The notes beneath the pieces were generated by a model that was not told where the DNA came from, did no database searches, and worked only from the letters and a program-made list of their open reading frames with translations. This document shows, one piece after another, positions 35,980 to 45,594 of a stretch of DNA of 64,000 nt. Origin of the DNA: Acidicapsa acidisoli (GTDB lineage Bacteria; Acidobacteriota; Terriglobia; Terriglobales; Acidobacteriaceae); assembly GCF_025685625.1 (NCBI RefSeq), contig NZ_JAGSYI010000001.1, positions 1,116,001 to 1,180,000 on the forward strand. Direction: 5' to 3'. The stretch's first letter is position 1, and every line of letters starts with the position of its first letter. Position numbers and translations under genes: made by a program.

Positions 35980-36717
35980 TTAGCGCTTGTGGCTCTGCTT
36001 GATGAAGTAGTCCACCAGCTCGCTAGAGGAGTTGTCCATTTCAACGTCGAATGCTTCCACGCGGCCGCTGAAGTAGTTGAAGGTCATAACGGCGGGGATG
36101 GCAACGAGCAATCCAAAGGCCGTGGTTACGAGAGCTTCTGAGATACCGCCGGCGACCGCACCGATACCCGAGGACTTCTGAGTGGCGATCTGCTGGAAGG
36201 CGTTCAGAATACCGATGACCGTTCCAAGCAACCCGACGAACGGCGCCGTCGAACCGATGGTGGCAAGGACACCCAGGCCGCGCTTCAGCTTGGCGTGAAC
36301 GATTGCCTCAGCCCGCTCCAGTGCGCGCTTGGAGCTTTCGATGGTTTCCTCGTTCACAACGCCCTGGGTGCTGCGAAATTCCTGCAGGCCAGCGGTGACG
36401 ACTTCGGCAAGGTGGGACTTCTTGCTGCGATCGGCAATCTTGATTGCCTCTTCGAGCTTGCTGTCCTTCAACGCGCCAGCCACCTTCGGGGCAAATTCGC
36501 GCGACTGCTTGCGGGCAGCCGAGAAATAGAGGTAACGGTCAATCATGACGGCCAGCGACCAGATGGACATCACGAAAAGGATGAAGGCGATGATGCGCGC
36601 CGGCCATCCCATGTTGTTCAAGAGACCCAACAGACTGAAGTCAGGGGCGCCAGTATCCTGGAACATGGCCAGGCTGGCCGGGTGCGAGGCGAAATGTGCT
36701 AGCTGAGCGAGAATCAC
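35980..36717 (-). CDS. exbB: ExbB/TolQ/MotA-family proton-channel protein
   Basis: ExbB forms the pentameric proton channel that drives TonB. The protein has 245 residues with three transmembrane segments (MGWPARIIAFILFVMSIWSLAVMI; LGVLATIGSTAPFVGLLGTVIGILNAF; ISEALVTTAFGLLVAIPAVMTFNYF) and the cytoplasmic loop between the first two. The start is a GTG at 36717, chosen because AGGAGGAACG lies just upstream; a TTG at 36762 would add 15 poorly supported residues. It lies between tonB and exbD. Confidence 0.93.
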   Translation of the reverse strand: MILAQLAHFASHPASLAMFQDTGAPDFSLLGLLNNMGWPARIIAFILFVMSIWSLAVMIDRYLYFSAARKQSREFAPKVAGALKDSKLEEAIKIADRSKKSHLAEVVTAGLQEFRSTQGVVNEETIESSKRALERAEAIVHAKLKRGLGVLATIGSTAPFVGLLGTVIGILNAFQQIATQKSSGIGAVAGGISEALVTTAFGLLVAIPAVMTFNYFSGRVEAFDVEMDNSSSELVDYFIKQSHKR

Positions 36718-36885
36718 TGAATCGTTCCTCCTGAGGGGGTGCTTTCTGTACTGCGTAAACAAGTTACCGGTTTACCGCTTCGCCTAAATTGCCGCTGCGG
36801 GAGAATGCGTCCGATGTCGGTGCACATTCAGGTCATTCGGAAAGGTGATTCTCTTGAGTTCCGAGGAAATCACCCGAGATGTGCA

Positions 36886-37605
<720 letters not shown>

Positions 37606-37811
37606 GGCCGACCTCGAATCTCGTATTGAGTTCTCCCAAATTTAGACACCGTCGCCCCGAATAGTGTTCCCGGCCGAAGGAGTGAACCGCTTTTGGGTCA
37701 ACTCAAGTGTGCTCAACCTATATCAGAACAACCGTACACGTGCAAAACATGTTGCGAAATCAGTGCAACCGTGAGTCCATTATGCCCGTCCATATGAGAC
37801 ATTTTCGTTGC

Positions 37812-38768
37812 TCATTTGCTTCGTTTGCCAGCCGGCAAGACCGCGGCCTTACCTTTGCTGGCGCGCCAATCCTGGTATGCCACCAACATGGGCGCCGCGA
37901 CCGCGATTGAGGAATAAGTTCCAATCAAGATACCCACGACCAAGGCAAATGAGAAGTTGTGTAGGACTGCACCACCGAATACGAAGAGGGCCAGCACGGT
38001 CAGGAATGTGAGCCCGGAGGTGAGCACGGTTCGGCTCAGGGTCTGGTTGATGCTGCGGTTTACGACCTCCGTCAATCCCTCGCGGCGCGACAGGCGCAGG
38101 TTTTCTCGAATACGATCAAAGACGACGATAGTGTCGTTCATCGAGTAACCGACCAGGGTGAGAATGGCCGCAATGACTGTCAAACTCAGTTCACGGTCTG
38201 TCAGCGCGAAAAAGCCCAATGTGATCAGCGTGTCATGAAAGACCGCGACGACGGCCGCGACGCCATAGATCAGCTCAAAGCGGAACCAGAGGTAGATCAA
38301 CATCGCGATGAGTGAGTAGAGGGTTGCGAGCGCCGCCTGCTTCTCAAGCTGATGCCCGACGGTCGGACCCACAACTTGCACACTGGTAGTCACGATCGGA
38401 TTGTTGTAGTGCGCGTCGAGCGCATCCACGATCTCTTTGCGGCCCGCGTCGAGGGACGCGTCACTGGGTGTCGGAAGACTGATGAGCATCTGGCGTTTTT
38501 CCGCAGCGTCAAACTGCACGATCTGCACGTCCTTGATACCAGCGGCATCGGTCGCGCGGCGGATGGCGTTCGCGTCAGGCGAGTTCTGAAACTGCACCTG
38601 TACCTGCGTACCGCCCTTGAAGTCCACACCCAGCGGCACGGGGCTTCCGATGTGAGCCCAGTGCAGCCCCATGGAGATTACGCCGGCCACACTGAAGATC
38701 AATGAAAAGCAGAGGAAATACCATTTCTTCCCCAGCCAGTCCACGTTTACATTACGAAAAAGTTCCAC
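37812..38768 (-). CDS. secF: Protein translocase subunit SecF
   Basis: SecF with SecD uses the proton gradient to complete export through SecYEG. The protein has 318 residues, six transmembrane helices and the periplasmic P1-like segment (VPLGVDFKGGTQVQVQFQ). The conserved VGYSMNDTIVVFDRIREN in the fourth-fifth helix region carries the Asp and Arg of the family. The start is a GTG with AGGA upstream. It follows secD by 120 bases, a gap that holds a hairpin. Confidence 0.95.
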   Translation of the reverse strand: MELFRNVNVDWLGKKWYFLCFSLIFSVAGVISMGLHWAHIGSPVPLGVDFKGGTQVQVQFQNSPDANAIRRATDAAGIKDVQIVQFDAAEKRQMLISLPTPSDASLDAGRKEIVDALDAHYNNPIVTTSVQVVGPTVGHQLEKQAALATLYSLIAMLIYLWFRFELIYGVAAVVAVFHDTLITLGFFALTDRELSLTVIAAILTLVGYSMNDTIVVFDRIRENLRLSRREGLTEVVNRSINQTLSRTVLTSGLTFLTVLALFVFGGAVLHNFSFALVVGILIGTYSSIAVAAPMLVAYQDWRASKGKAAVLPAGKRSK

Positions 38769-38848
38769 GATTCCTATACCTTCCCCAGCACCTGAGTCAG
38801 AGAGCGATCGGTATCATCGACCGCCCGCTCCAACCGGTAACTTGATAA

Positions 38849-38870
38849 CTTGCCGCGCCGCGGCGGCAAG
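38849..38870 (-). promoter_or_regulatory. Hairpin between secD and secF
   Basis: CTTGCCGC (38849-38856) pairs perfectly with GCGGCAAG (38863-38870) around a six-base loop, just past the secD stop at 38889. No T-run. It may modulate the secD/secF ratio or simply stabilise mRNA ends. Confidence 0.4.
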
Positions 38871-38888
38871 CTAGAACGACTAAATCAG

Positions 38889-40508
38889 TTAGATCGACAG
38901 CTTTTGCCCCGCCAATTTGTGGTTGACGTGTGAATCAAAAATTACACGCGATACAAAGACGGCGGTAAAGAGGTTTGCGATAAGACCGACAACCAGCGTG
39001 GTTGCAAAGCCCTTGACCGGGCCGGTGCCGAACATGAAGAGGATGGCTGCAGAGACGATGGTGGTAACGTGCGTATCGAAGATCGCAGTCCAGGCATGCG
39101 CGAAGCCTTGATCCACAGACTGCGCCGGGCCTTTGCCGGTGCGCATTTCTTCACGAATGCGCTCGAAGATCAGCACGTTTGAATCGACGCCCATACCAAT
39201 TGTGAGAATCACGCCTGCAATGCCCGGCAGCGTAAGGGTCGCATGGCTGAATCCCATGAATCCAAGCAGGATCACAAGGTTCAGAAACAGCGCCAAGTCT
39301 GCGTTGATACCGGAGCCGCGGTAATAGATCAGCATGAAGACCATCACCGCTAACATGCCTGTTACAGCCGCGATAACTCCCTGGCGGATCGAGTCGGCGC
39401 CAAGCGAGGCTCCGACTGTGCGCTCTTCGATCGGAACAATGCTCGCCGGAAGCGCGCCAGTGCGGAGGGTGAGCGAGAGATCGTCGATCTGCTGCTTGCT
39501 GAACTGCCCCTCGATCTGGCCCTGATCCCGAATCGCGCCCTTGATCACCGCGACGTTCTTGACGCGGTCCCCCATGGTGATCGCCATATAGCTGCCGACG
39601 TGGGATGAGGTGTAGTCATAGAACCGTTCGCCGCCCGCGTTGGTGAGCACGAAATTCACGCCCTGGCGTCCGGCGTCATTCACGCCAATCGCGCTTGCAT
39701 CGCGGAAATCCCGGCCGCCGACGATCGACACTCGCTTCACCAGAAAAACGTGATCCTGCCCGTCGGAAACCAGCCCCTGGCTGTCTCCGTGCAGCAATTC
39801 CTCATCCGGAGGAAGCGTGCCGCCAAGGCTGGTGAGCGCCTCCTGCTCGCTAGCGTAGCCGGCGGAGTTACCCGCGACCTCATGGACTTCGAGACGGGAC
39901 GTGGATTGGATAATATCGCGCACCCGGTTGAGATCGCTCACGCCCGGCAATTCAACGAGAATCTGGTTGTCGCCGAGGCCATAATGCGCAATCACCGGTT
40001 CGCTCACGCCCAACTGATCGACGCGGTCGCGGATTGTGTCGATCGCCTGGTCGACGGTCTTCGATTGAAGTTCGGTCAATTGCGATGGCTTCATGGTCAG
40101 CGTGACGGAGTTGTCCGCGCTGCCGGTGATGTCGTACTCCGTGCCGAAACGGTCGGCCAGATCATTGCGGACATCGCTGGCCTTGCCGGCATCGATCCCG
40201 GTGACCTTAATGATCTGCGGGTTCGCCGGATCGGGCTTGATTGGCTGGCCTTGCAGCTTGCTGGTCTGAAGTTCCTGCTGGATGCGGGCCACGGTGTTAT
40301 CGGTCTCCGCATTGACCGCATCCTTTACGACGACCTGCAGGATCAGGTGAGCGCCGCCGCGTAAATCCAGTCCTAAATGGATGCGTTGCGTTAGTGCGTC
40401 GAGCAGCGCCGCTCCCGTCACCCCGTGGGGTATGCCAATGATTCCGTAGAGGCAAATCACCAGGACGCCAATGATAGTCGCAATCTTGCCGTTGAGATTT
40501 TTCTTCAT
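38889..40508 (-). CDS. secD: Protein translocase subunit SecD
   Basis: SecD is the larger partner of the SecDF proton-driven export motor. The protein has 539 residues: an N-terminal helix (ATIIGVLVICLYGI), the large periplasmic P1 head (LDLRGGAHLILQV, VEVAGNSAGYASEQE-like region and GVSDLNRVRDIIQSTSRLE), then helices 2-6 with the family motifs MGVDSNVLIFERIREE and HVTTIVSAAILFMFGTGPVKGFA. The ATG at 40508 gives the usual start; an in-frame extension to 40598 is unsupported. It follows yajC by 52 bases. Confidence 0.96.
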   Translation of the reverse strand: MKKNLNGKIATIIGVLVICLYGIIGIPHGVTGAALLDALTQRIHLGLDLRGGAHLILQVVVKDAVNAETDNTVARIQQELQTSKLQGQPIKPDPANPQIIKVTGIDAGKASDVRNDLADRFGTEYDITGSADNSVTLTMKPSQLTELQSKTVDQAIDTIRDRVDQLGVSEPVIAHYGLGDNQILVELPGVSDLNRVRDIIQSTSRLEVHEVAGNSAGYASEQEALTSLGGTLPPDEELLHGDSQGLVSDGQDHVFLVKRVSIVGGRDFRDASAIGVNDAGRQGVNFVLTNAGGERFYDYTSSHVGSYMAITMGDRVKNVAVIKGAIRDQGQIEGQFSKQQIDDLSLTLRTGALPASIVPIEERTVGASLGADSIRQGVIAAVTGMLAVMVFMLIYYRGSGINADLALFLNLVILLGFMGFSHATLTLPGIAGVILTIGMGVDSNVLIFERIREEMRTGKGPAQSVDQGFAHAWTAIFDTHVTTIVSAAILFMFGTGPVKGFATTLVVGLIANLFTAVFVSRVIFDSHVNHKLAGQKLSI

Positions 40509-40560
40509 GGTTGTATCGTCAGTACGCGCCAGACCGATCGTGACTTGCGGTCGTCTGCGG

Positions 40561-40890
40561 CTACTTGCTTCCTTCTTCCTGGGTGGTGACAGCGGCAATC
40601 GCGCTCTTCACAACCTCAATCTTGATGCCATCCGGGGCTACTCGAAGAATCAGAGTGTCGTCCTTCAGGCTGATAATCGTTCCCCGGATGCCGCCAGTGG
40701 TCGTGATCTTGTCGCCGGTCTTCAATTCCGAAAGCATCTGCGCCCACTGCTTCTGCTTCTTCTGCTGCGGACGAATCATCATCAGATAGACCACGCCGAT
40801 CATCAGCACCGGGAGCAGTAGAGAGAAACCCGAACCTCCGGGACCGAAACCTGGCCCAGCCGCAAACATTATCAAAAATCGATCCAACAC
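40561..40890 (-). CDS. yajC: Preprotein translocase subunit YajC
   Basis: YajC is a small accessory of SecDF. Residues ~20-40 form a single helix (LLLPVLMIGVVYLMMIRP), followed by QQKKQKQWAQMLSELKTGDKI and an SH3-like cytoplasmic domain (TTTGGIRGTIISLKDDTLILRVA). The start is set by AGGAAG at 40894-40899: GTG 40890 (three bases away) or TTG 40887 (six bases). The ATG at 40869 is also in frame but far from a ribosome site. It opens the yajC-secD-secF unit. A roughly 390-base gene-free stretch lies upstream. Confidence 0.92.
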   Translation of the reverse strand: MLDRFLIMFAAGPGFGPGGSGFSLLLPVLMIGVVYLMMIRPQQKKQKQWAQMLSELKTGDKITTTGGIRGTIISLKDDTLILRVAPDGIKIEVVKSAIAAVTTQEEGSK

Positions 40891-41282
40891 ACACTTCCTT
40901 TTTCTGTCTGGCTGTCCAGCCAGGACCAAGGCACGACCGGACGCCAAGCCCGCCTGCCCTGCACATGAGTTTTTGTCTCCGGGAATGGTCCGCCGGGAGC
41001 GGTGTGAACGAGAGTTCTCCGTCCCTGACAATCACGACAATCGGAACTTTGCCGCATTGCGGACTAAGTCAGACTGTCATCTACTTCCTGTTCGACACCG
41101 TTTCTTCTTCGACCTAATTCCTTGATGTGATTCCCTGTCCTATTTCCTGCCGCGATCCCCGGTTCGAGCCGGACGCTGAATCTCTGCGTCTTTCCGGCCG
41201 CCGAAGCATCGCAATCAGTCTAGCAAACCGATGGGGAAAACGAATAAATCAGACGGCAAAATGGGCTGCGAATCGATCCCAT
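40891..41282. other. Gene-free stretch upstream of yajC
   Basis: These 392 bases separate yajC from the FmdE-like gene, which is also on the minus strand. It should contain the yajC promoter. Short plus- and minus-strand frames lack ribosome sites. A CCGGTTCGAGCCGG palindrome at about 41159-41172 looks like a tRNA T-arm, but no cloverleaf fits. Nothing else is recognised. Confidence 0.6.
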
Positions 41283-41915
41283 CTACTGGTTTTCGGCGTC
41301 TAAGGCTCGCCAATAGCGCAATCCGGGGTCGGCGCAACTCAGGCATAACCTTCGGAAATTGCCCTCTTTTCCGGAACCAACTTCGGCTGGAACCTCCACA
41401 TACCGGTCGAAGTTGACTCCCTCACCGCACTCGTCGCAGGTCACTCGCTGTCCCTTGTATCCCGGCATTTCCCTGTCTGGAAGCTCTACCGCGACCCACT
41501 GTTCGCGAAAAAGCTCCGCGTCTTCCAGTTCTCGGTAGGCCATCATCTGCTGCTGTCCCTTGCTTTCAATCTGGGGATAACGCTGCTGCGCGAGCTCTCG
41601 CGAATTCTCAAGCGCCACAATGCGTACCGCGCGGCCGGTGGCGAGATTGACGAAAGTTGCCGCCATCTTGCCCCAGTCGCGGAACTTGAGCGCCCGCTTG
41701 CCCAGCCTGCAGCCGGTCACGAGGCCGATGGCGTCGGTAGCGCAGCGGTCGATCTCGATAAAGCTGACCAGCTTCTTGCGATCCGCTCCGCGTGGATCTT
41801 CGACTCCGAGACGCCTGCAGGCCAGCATCACCATCCGCACACCCAAAATCTGGCCGGCGCACATGTGTCCGTGGGCCAACTCCGCCTGTTGCAACAACTC
41901 CTCGAAGGATTCCAT
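41283..41915 (-). CDS. FmdE-like (FwdE family) zinc-ribbon protein
   Basis: This protein has 210 residues. The N-terminal FmdE/FwdE domain has the conserved HGHMCAGQILGVRM and EIDRCATDAIGLVTGCRLGKR with Cys residues for a metal or cluster. The C-terminal ~60 residues form a zinc ribbon (CDECGEGVNFDRY...LCLSCADPG). The family is named after a formylmethanofuran dehydrogenase subunit but is widespread in organisms without methanogenesis, where it often associates with molybdopterin enzymes or formate metabolism. No such enzyme is next to it here; the substrate is unknown. It lies 23 bases after a secreted hypothetical gene, so the pair may be an operon. Confidence 0.83.
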   Translation of the reverse strand: MESFEELLQQAELAHGHMCAGQILGVRMVMLACRRLGVEDPRGADRKKLVSFIEIDRCATDAIGLVTGCRLGKRALKFRDWGKMAATFVNLATGRAVRIVALENSRELAQQRYPQIESKGQQQMMAYRELEDAELFREQWVAVELPDREMPGYKGQRVTCDECGEGVNFDRYVEVPAEVGSGKEGNFRRLCLSCADPGLRYWRALDAENQ

Positions 41916-41938
41916 GCACCGACCTCGCCAATACCATC

Positions 41939-42709
41939 TTAGGGCTTGGCGGGCGCTTCGGAATTGTCGTTCTCCTCCACCAACGCAGCCGACCCGCCAA
42001 CAAGGTCAAATCCGGCCGCTTCCTGGCCGCTCGGATGGAAGGTGATCTTGAGCGGCTCGCGCTGCCACTCCGGCAAGTCGCAGATCGGCCACGGATGATT
42101 CCCAGCGTCATACGCCGAGAGCTTCTTCGCCAGCACCGGCTTGCGTACTCCAAGTTGCGCCACCACCGCGTAGAGGCTCTTACCCGCCGCAGTTACTCCG
42201 CAATAGGCCGCGTAGTCGCGAAACCAAGCCACCTGACTCGCTCCGGGATCATAGTCGGGCAGTTTGAGAGCCGTGACATGCCCGGTCAGCCGATCCACAA
42301 GCAGCCACGGGCCTCGTTGCCAGACCCAGTGCGCCGAAGTCAGAGCCGGTTGCGGGCCGGTAGCCTGTTTCGCGTCTGCTGGTTTATCGGGAGGCCTGTC
42401 GCTCGGCAGATTGTCGTTGATCCGCAGCGCCCGCCGCACGACAAAGCTGCGGTCGGTGACATCGTGGGCATCGCCGGTCGTCCACTCGCTCACCCGGCCA
42501 TCCACCAACAGGGCGCGGATACGCAGAGTGGTTTCGTCCGGGCCAGCCCCGGCGGGGTCGCCCGTCTTGGAATAGGGAACCTGTTTCGCCGACCCGAGCA
42601 CGACCGCGTGCGGCTTTTTCGGCGGTACAGCACTAAAAACGGGCGCAAGGGTCAGCAGCCCGACGGCGAGAGCCGAGGGCCAAAATGCAAGTTTCCTGAA
42701 AAGGTGCAT
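41939..42709 (-). CDS. Secreted protein of unknown function
   Basis: This protein has 256 residues and a signal peptide (KLAFWPSALAVGLLTLAPVFSA). The mature part has no domain that I recognise. Visible are a Pro/Ala-rich region near residues 100-120, a VDRLTGHVTALKL segment that could be a beta-strand repeat, a Cys pair (YCGVTAAG; WPICDLPEW) and an acidic C-terminus ending EAPAKP. The start ATG lies 61 bases from the preceding gatA stop. It is followed 23 bases later by the FmdE-like gene, so shared expression is likely, but no functional link can be drawn. Confidence 0.75.
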   Translation of the reverse strand: MHLFRKLAFWPSALAVGLLTLAPVFSAVPPKKPHAVVLGSAKQVPYSKTGDPAGAGPDETTLRIRALLVDGRVSEWTTGDAHDVTDRSFVVRRALRINDNLPSDRPPDKPADAKQATGPQPALTSAHWVWQRGPWLLVDRLTGHVTALKLPDYDPGASQVAWFRDYAAYCGVTAAGKSLYAVVAQLGVRKPVLAKKLSAYDAGNHPWPICDLPEWQREPLKITFHPSGQEAAGFDLVGGSAALVEENDNSEAPAKP

Positions 42710-42742
42710 GTTGGCACCGATAGTACCGGTTTTCGGCGACAG

Positions 42743-42771
42743 AAAAATCTGACAAGTTATTCGTCAGATTT
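42743..42771 (-). terminator. Intrinsic terminator of the gatC-gatA unit
   Basis: AAATCTGAC (42745-42753) pairs with GTCAGATTT (42763-42771), and on the minus strand the stem is followed by a T-run (GATTTTTCTG). The far arm overlaps the gatA stop codon (42770-42772). Confidence 0.75.
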
Positions 42772-44236
42772 ACTTAACAAGTCCTGTTTCCACGGCCTGA
42801 GCAACCCGGAAGGCAACCGACTCGCCAAAATGAGGCGCGAGCACCTGCATTCCAACCGGCAGACCTTCGGCCGTTGCACCGCAGGGCACCGAAACGCCGC
42901 AGATCCCAGCTAGGCTTGCAGTCACGGTATAAATATCGGCGAGGTACATCGCCAGTGGATCATCCGTCTTCTCGCCAAGCTTAAATGCCGCAGTCGGCGC
43001 GGTGGGCGTGACAATGGCGTCGACCCCGGCGAAAGCCGTCAGAAACTCGTCGGCCAACAACCTCCGGACCTGTTGCGCCTTCTTGTAATACGCGTCGTAA
43101 TACCCGGCGCTAAGAGCGTAGGTTCCCAAAAGAATGCGCCGCTTTACTTCCGGTCCGAAGCCCTCTTCGCGAGAAAGCCGGTACATCGATGACAGATTCG
43201 TCGCACTCGCCGACCGATGGCCGTAACGCACACCGTCGAACCGCGCAAGATTGGCGCTGGCTTCCGCCGTGGCGACAAGGTAATACACCGGGATCGCGTA
43301 TTTCGTGTGCTTGAGGCTGATCGTCTTGATCTCGCAGCCCGTAGCCCTCAGCGCGTCAATTCCGGACTCGACCGCCGCGCGCACCTCAGCGTCCAGACCC
43401 TCGGCGAAATACTCCTCGGGAATGCCGATGCGCAGTCCCTTCACATCCTTTTCCGACTCAGCGGCGTAGTCCTCAACTGGACGCGAAGAGCTCGTCGCGT
43501 CATTCACGTCAGGACCAGCGATCACCTGCAGAATCTCGGCGGCATCGCGCACATTGGCCGCAAACGGCCCGACGCGATCCAGCGAAGAGGCGAAGGCAAT
43601 CAATCCATACCGCGAAACGCGCCCATAAGTCGGCAGCACACCTACCACGCCGCAGAAACTTGCCGGCTGGCGGATCGACCCGCCTGTATCCGTGCCCAGC
43701 GTCGCGACTGCAAGATTGGCCGCAAGCGCTGCCGCCGATCCGCCACTTGAACCGCCCGGAACCCGCTCGGTATCAACAGGATTGCGCACCGGGCCATAGG
43801 CCGAGTTTTCATTGGATGAGCCCATGGCAAACTCATCGCAGTTGATCTTGCCCAGAAGCACCGCTCCTGCGGCTTTAAGCTTTGTGACGGCGGTCGCGTC
43901 GTACGGCGGATGATACCCCTTGAGGATTGCCGATCCTGCCGTCGACGGAGCGCCCTGCATCACCAGGACATCCTTGATGCCCACAGGGATTCCCGCGAGC
44001 GGCGACAGCGGATCGCCCTTCGCTGCAATGGCGTCCACGCTTGCCGCCTGCTCGAGGGCCTGCTCTTTGGTCAGCGAGAGATACACGTTCAAAAGAGGAT
44101 TATGTTCCGCGATGCGCGCGTAATACCGCTCGGCCAACTCAGTAGCCGTAAGCGCGCCATCGGTTATTGCCCTTCGCAACTCCGCGATTGTCGCCGGCTT
44201 CTCTACCAGTTTTTCTGTCGTCATCGTATCGGTCAT
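42770..44236 (-). CDS. gatA: Asp/Glu-tRNA amidotransferase subunit A
   Basis: GatA releases ammonia from glutamine for GatB to amidate Glu-tRNA-Gln or Asp-tRNA-Asn. The protein has 488 residues. The amidase-signature triad is present: Lys in GIPVGIKDVLVMQG, cis-Ser in VPGGSSGGSAAA, and the nucleophile Ser in LGTDTGGSIRQPAS; the GatA-specific RRILLGTYALSAGYYDAYY is also clear. The ATG at 44236 is chosen because GGAAG is five bases upstream; a TTG just before would add one residue. It follows gatC by 33 bases; gatB is not in the window. Confidence 0.97.
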   Translation of the reverse strand: MTDTMTTEKLVEKPATIAELRRAITDGALTATELAERYYARIAEHNPLLNVYLSLTKEQALEQAASVDAIAAKGDPLSPLAGIPVGIKDVLVMQGAPSTAGSAILKGYHPPYDATAVTKLKAAGAVLLGKINCDEFAMGSSNENSAYGPVRNPVDTERVPGGSSGGSAAALAANLAVATLGTDTGGSIRQPASFCGVVGVLPTYGRVSRYGLIAFASSLDRVGPFAANVRDAAEILQVIAGPDVNDATSSSRPVEDYAAESEKDVKGLRIGIPEEYFAEGLDAEVRAAVESGIDALRATGCEIKTISLKHTKYAIPVYYLVATAEASANLARFDGVRYGHRSASATNLSSMYRLSREEGFGPEVKRRILLGTYALSAGYYDAYYKKAQQVRRLLADEFLTAFAGVDAIVTPTAPTAAFKLGEKTDDPLAMYLADIYTVTASLAGICGVSVPCGATAEGLPVGMQVLAPHFGESVAFRVAQAVETGLVK

Positions 44237-44269
44237 CAAGGCTTCCCGCGCTTCCTGTCCCCTGCTCTT

Positions 44270-44608
44270 TTATCGCTCGATTACCTTGGGCGTCTTGAAG
44301 AAAGCTCCATCGGTTTCCGGAGCTTCTTCCATCACGCGTGCCCGGTCCAGCGAGGCCCTGAACGCATCGGCTCGCAACGAGACGCCATGCCCGTCGTCCT
44401 GGCCGACGGAGTCATCGAGATGACTCAGCAGGTCGCTTACCTGAGCCATCGGTTCGATGCCTGCTGTATCGAGTTCATTCAACTGCGCCACATACTCCAG
44501 AATGGAGTTCAGATCGCGCTGCATGCTCGGCTTTTCATCCTCCGCAAGATCCAGATTGGCCAGTTCCGCCACCCGCTCCACTTCTTCCATACTCACATTG
44601 GCGCTCAT
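44270..44608 (-). CDS. gatC: Asp/Glu-tRNA amidotransferase subunit C
   Basis: GatC is a small scaffold that wraps GatA and stabilises GatB. The protein has 112 residues, the family length, starting MSANVSMEEVERVAELANLDL with the conserved helix, then NSILEYVAQLNELDTAGIEP and the C-terminal VPFF-like GAFFKTPKVIE. The ATG at 44608 has GAGGACGAG upstream and gives the normal size; the extension to 44647 is rejected. It is co-transcribed with gatA. Confidence 0.94.
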   Translation of the reverse strand: MSANVSMEEVERVAELANLDLAEDEKPSMQRDLNSILEYVAQLNELDTAGIEPMAQVSDLLSHLDDSVGQDDGHGVSLRADAFRASLDRARVMEEAPETDGAFFKTPKVIER

Positions 44609-44727
44609 ACTATCTCGTCCTCTACCGGGCCTAGAACTCACTATCAATTTCCAAGTATAGCCCGGCGCGAAACGCAGTTCAGCGCAGCCAGGTTCGCCCT
44701 CGCCAGATCAGACGCCTGGTTGCAGGC

Positions 44728-45513
44728 TTAAACGCTGACTACTCTTACGCCAGCGTCGGTAAAGGACTTCACTGCGTCTTCCGAGATGCCGTCGTCGGTG
44801 ATCAGAAGATCAATATCGGCAGCTGGGCAGATGACGGCGGGGCTGATCATGCCCACCTTGCTCGAATCTGCGACGACGATCACCTGCCGCGCGCGACGCG
44901 CCATGGCGCGAAAGACAGCCGCTTCATCGGCTTCGATAGTGGTTGCGCCGCGATCCGGGTCGACTCCGCAGACGCCGATGAAAACGCGATCCATCACCAC
45001 GACATTCAGCGATTCGATGGCCGTCGGGCCGATTAGAGAAAACGCGCCGGGCCAGCGCATGCAGCCGCCGGTGAGCGTCGTATCTAGCCCGTTGCTGGAG
45101 CTCAATTCCATACCGATATTCACAGCGTTGGTGATAATGTGCAGCCCGGCCCGCTGGCGAAGCCTTCGCGCTACCTCGGTGGTGGTCGTTCCGGCCGTAA
45201 ATCCAACGGTCTCGTTCTCCTGCACCAGCTCGGAGGCGGCCACGGCGATGCGGCGTTTCTCCGAGGCAAAGCGATCCTCGCGCACGCGAAAAGAAGCGTC
45301 GAAGCGGAATGGCTCATAGACCGCCTGTCCGGCCAGCATCGCGCCGCCGTGGGTGCGATGCACCAGCCCTCGCTCTTCGAGGCGCACCAAATCGCGCCGG
45401 ACGCTCGCCGGAGATGTTGCGAATAACTCGGTCAGCTCCTCTACGGAGGTTTTGCCATGGTTCAGGAGCAGCCGAAGTATCTCTTTCGCGCGCTTATCGG
45501 TCTTCGAAGACAT
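44728..45513 (-). CDS. DeoR-family transcriptional repressor
   Basis: This regulator has 261 residues. The N-terminal DeoR helix-turn-helix (RAKEILRLLLNHGKTSVEELTELFATSPASVRRDLVRLEERGLVHRTHGGA) matches the family signature, and the C-terminal phosphosugar-sensing domain has SGTTT-like TAGTTTTEVARRL, DRVFIGVCGVDPDRG and VVADSSKVG. Such regulators sense a sugar phosphate and repress sugar uptake/catabolism genes. It follows cutC by 81 bases on the same strand, downstream of the TonB-dependent receptor, so it is a plausible controller of the glycan locus. Confidence 0.92.
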   Translation of the reverse strand: MSSKTDKRAKEILRLLLNHGKTSVEELTELFATSPASVRRDLVRLEERGLVHRTHGGAMLAGQAVYEPFRFDASFRVREDRFASEKRRIAVAASELVQENETVGFTAGTTTTEVARRLRQRAGLHIITNAVNIGMELSSSNGLDTTLTGGCMRWPGAFSLIGPTAIESLNVVVMDRVFIGVCGVDPDRGATTIEADEAAVFRAMARRARQVIVVADSSKVGMISPAVICPAADIDLLITDDGISEDAVKSFTDAGVRVVSV

Positions 45514-45594
45514 ACTCTTGCCGTTCTTTTCCGTAAATTGCCGACGGGCAGCGTTTTAATTGTACGAAACAAAAACGCCCGCAGCCCTGGTATC

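Noticed and set aside
41156-41172. CCCCGGTTCGAGCCGG, resembling a tRNA T-arm
   Set aside because: No anticodon or acceptor arm can be placed around it on either strand, so it is treated as a chance palindrome.
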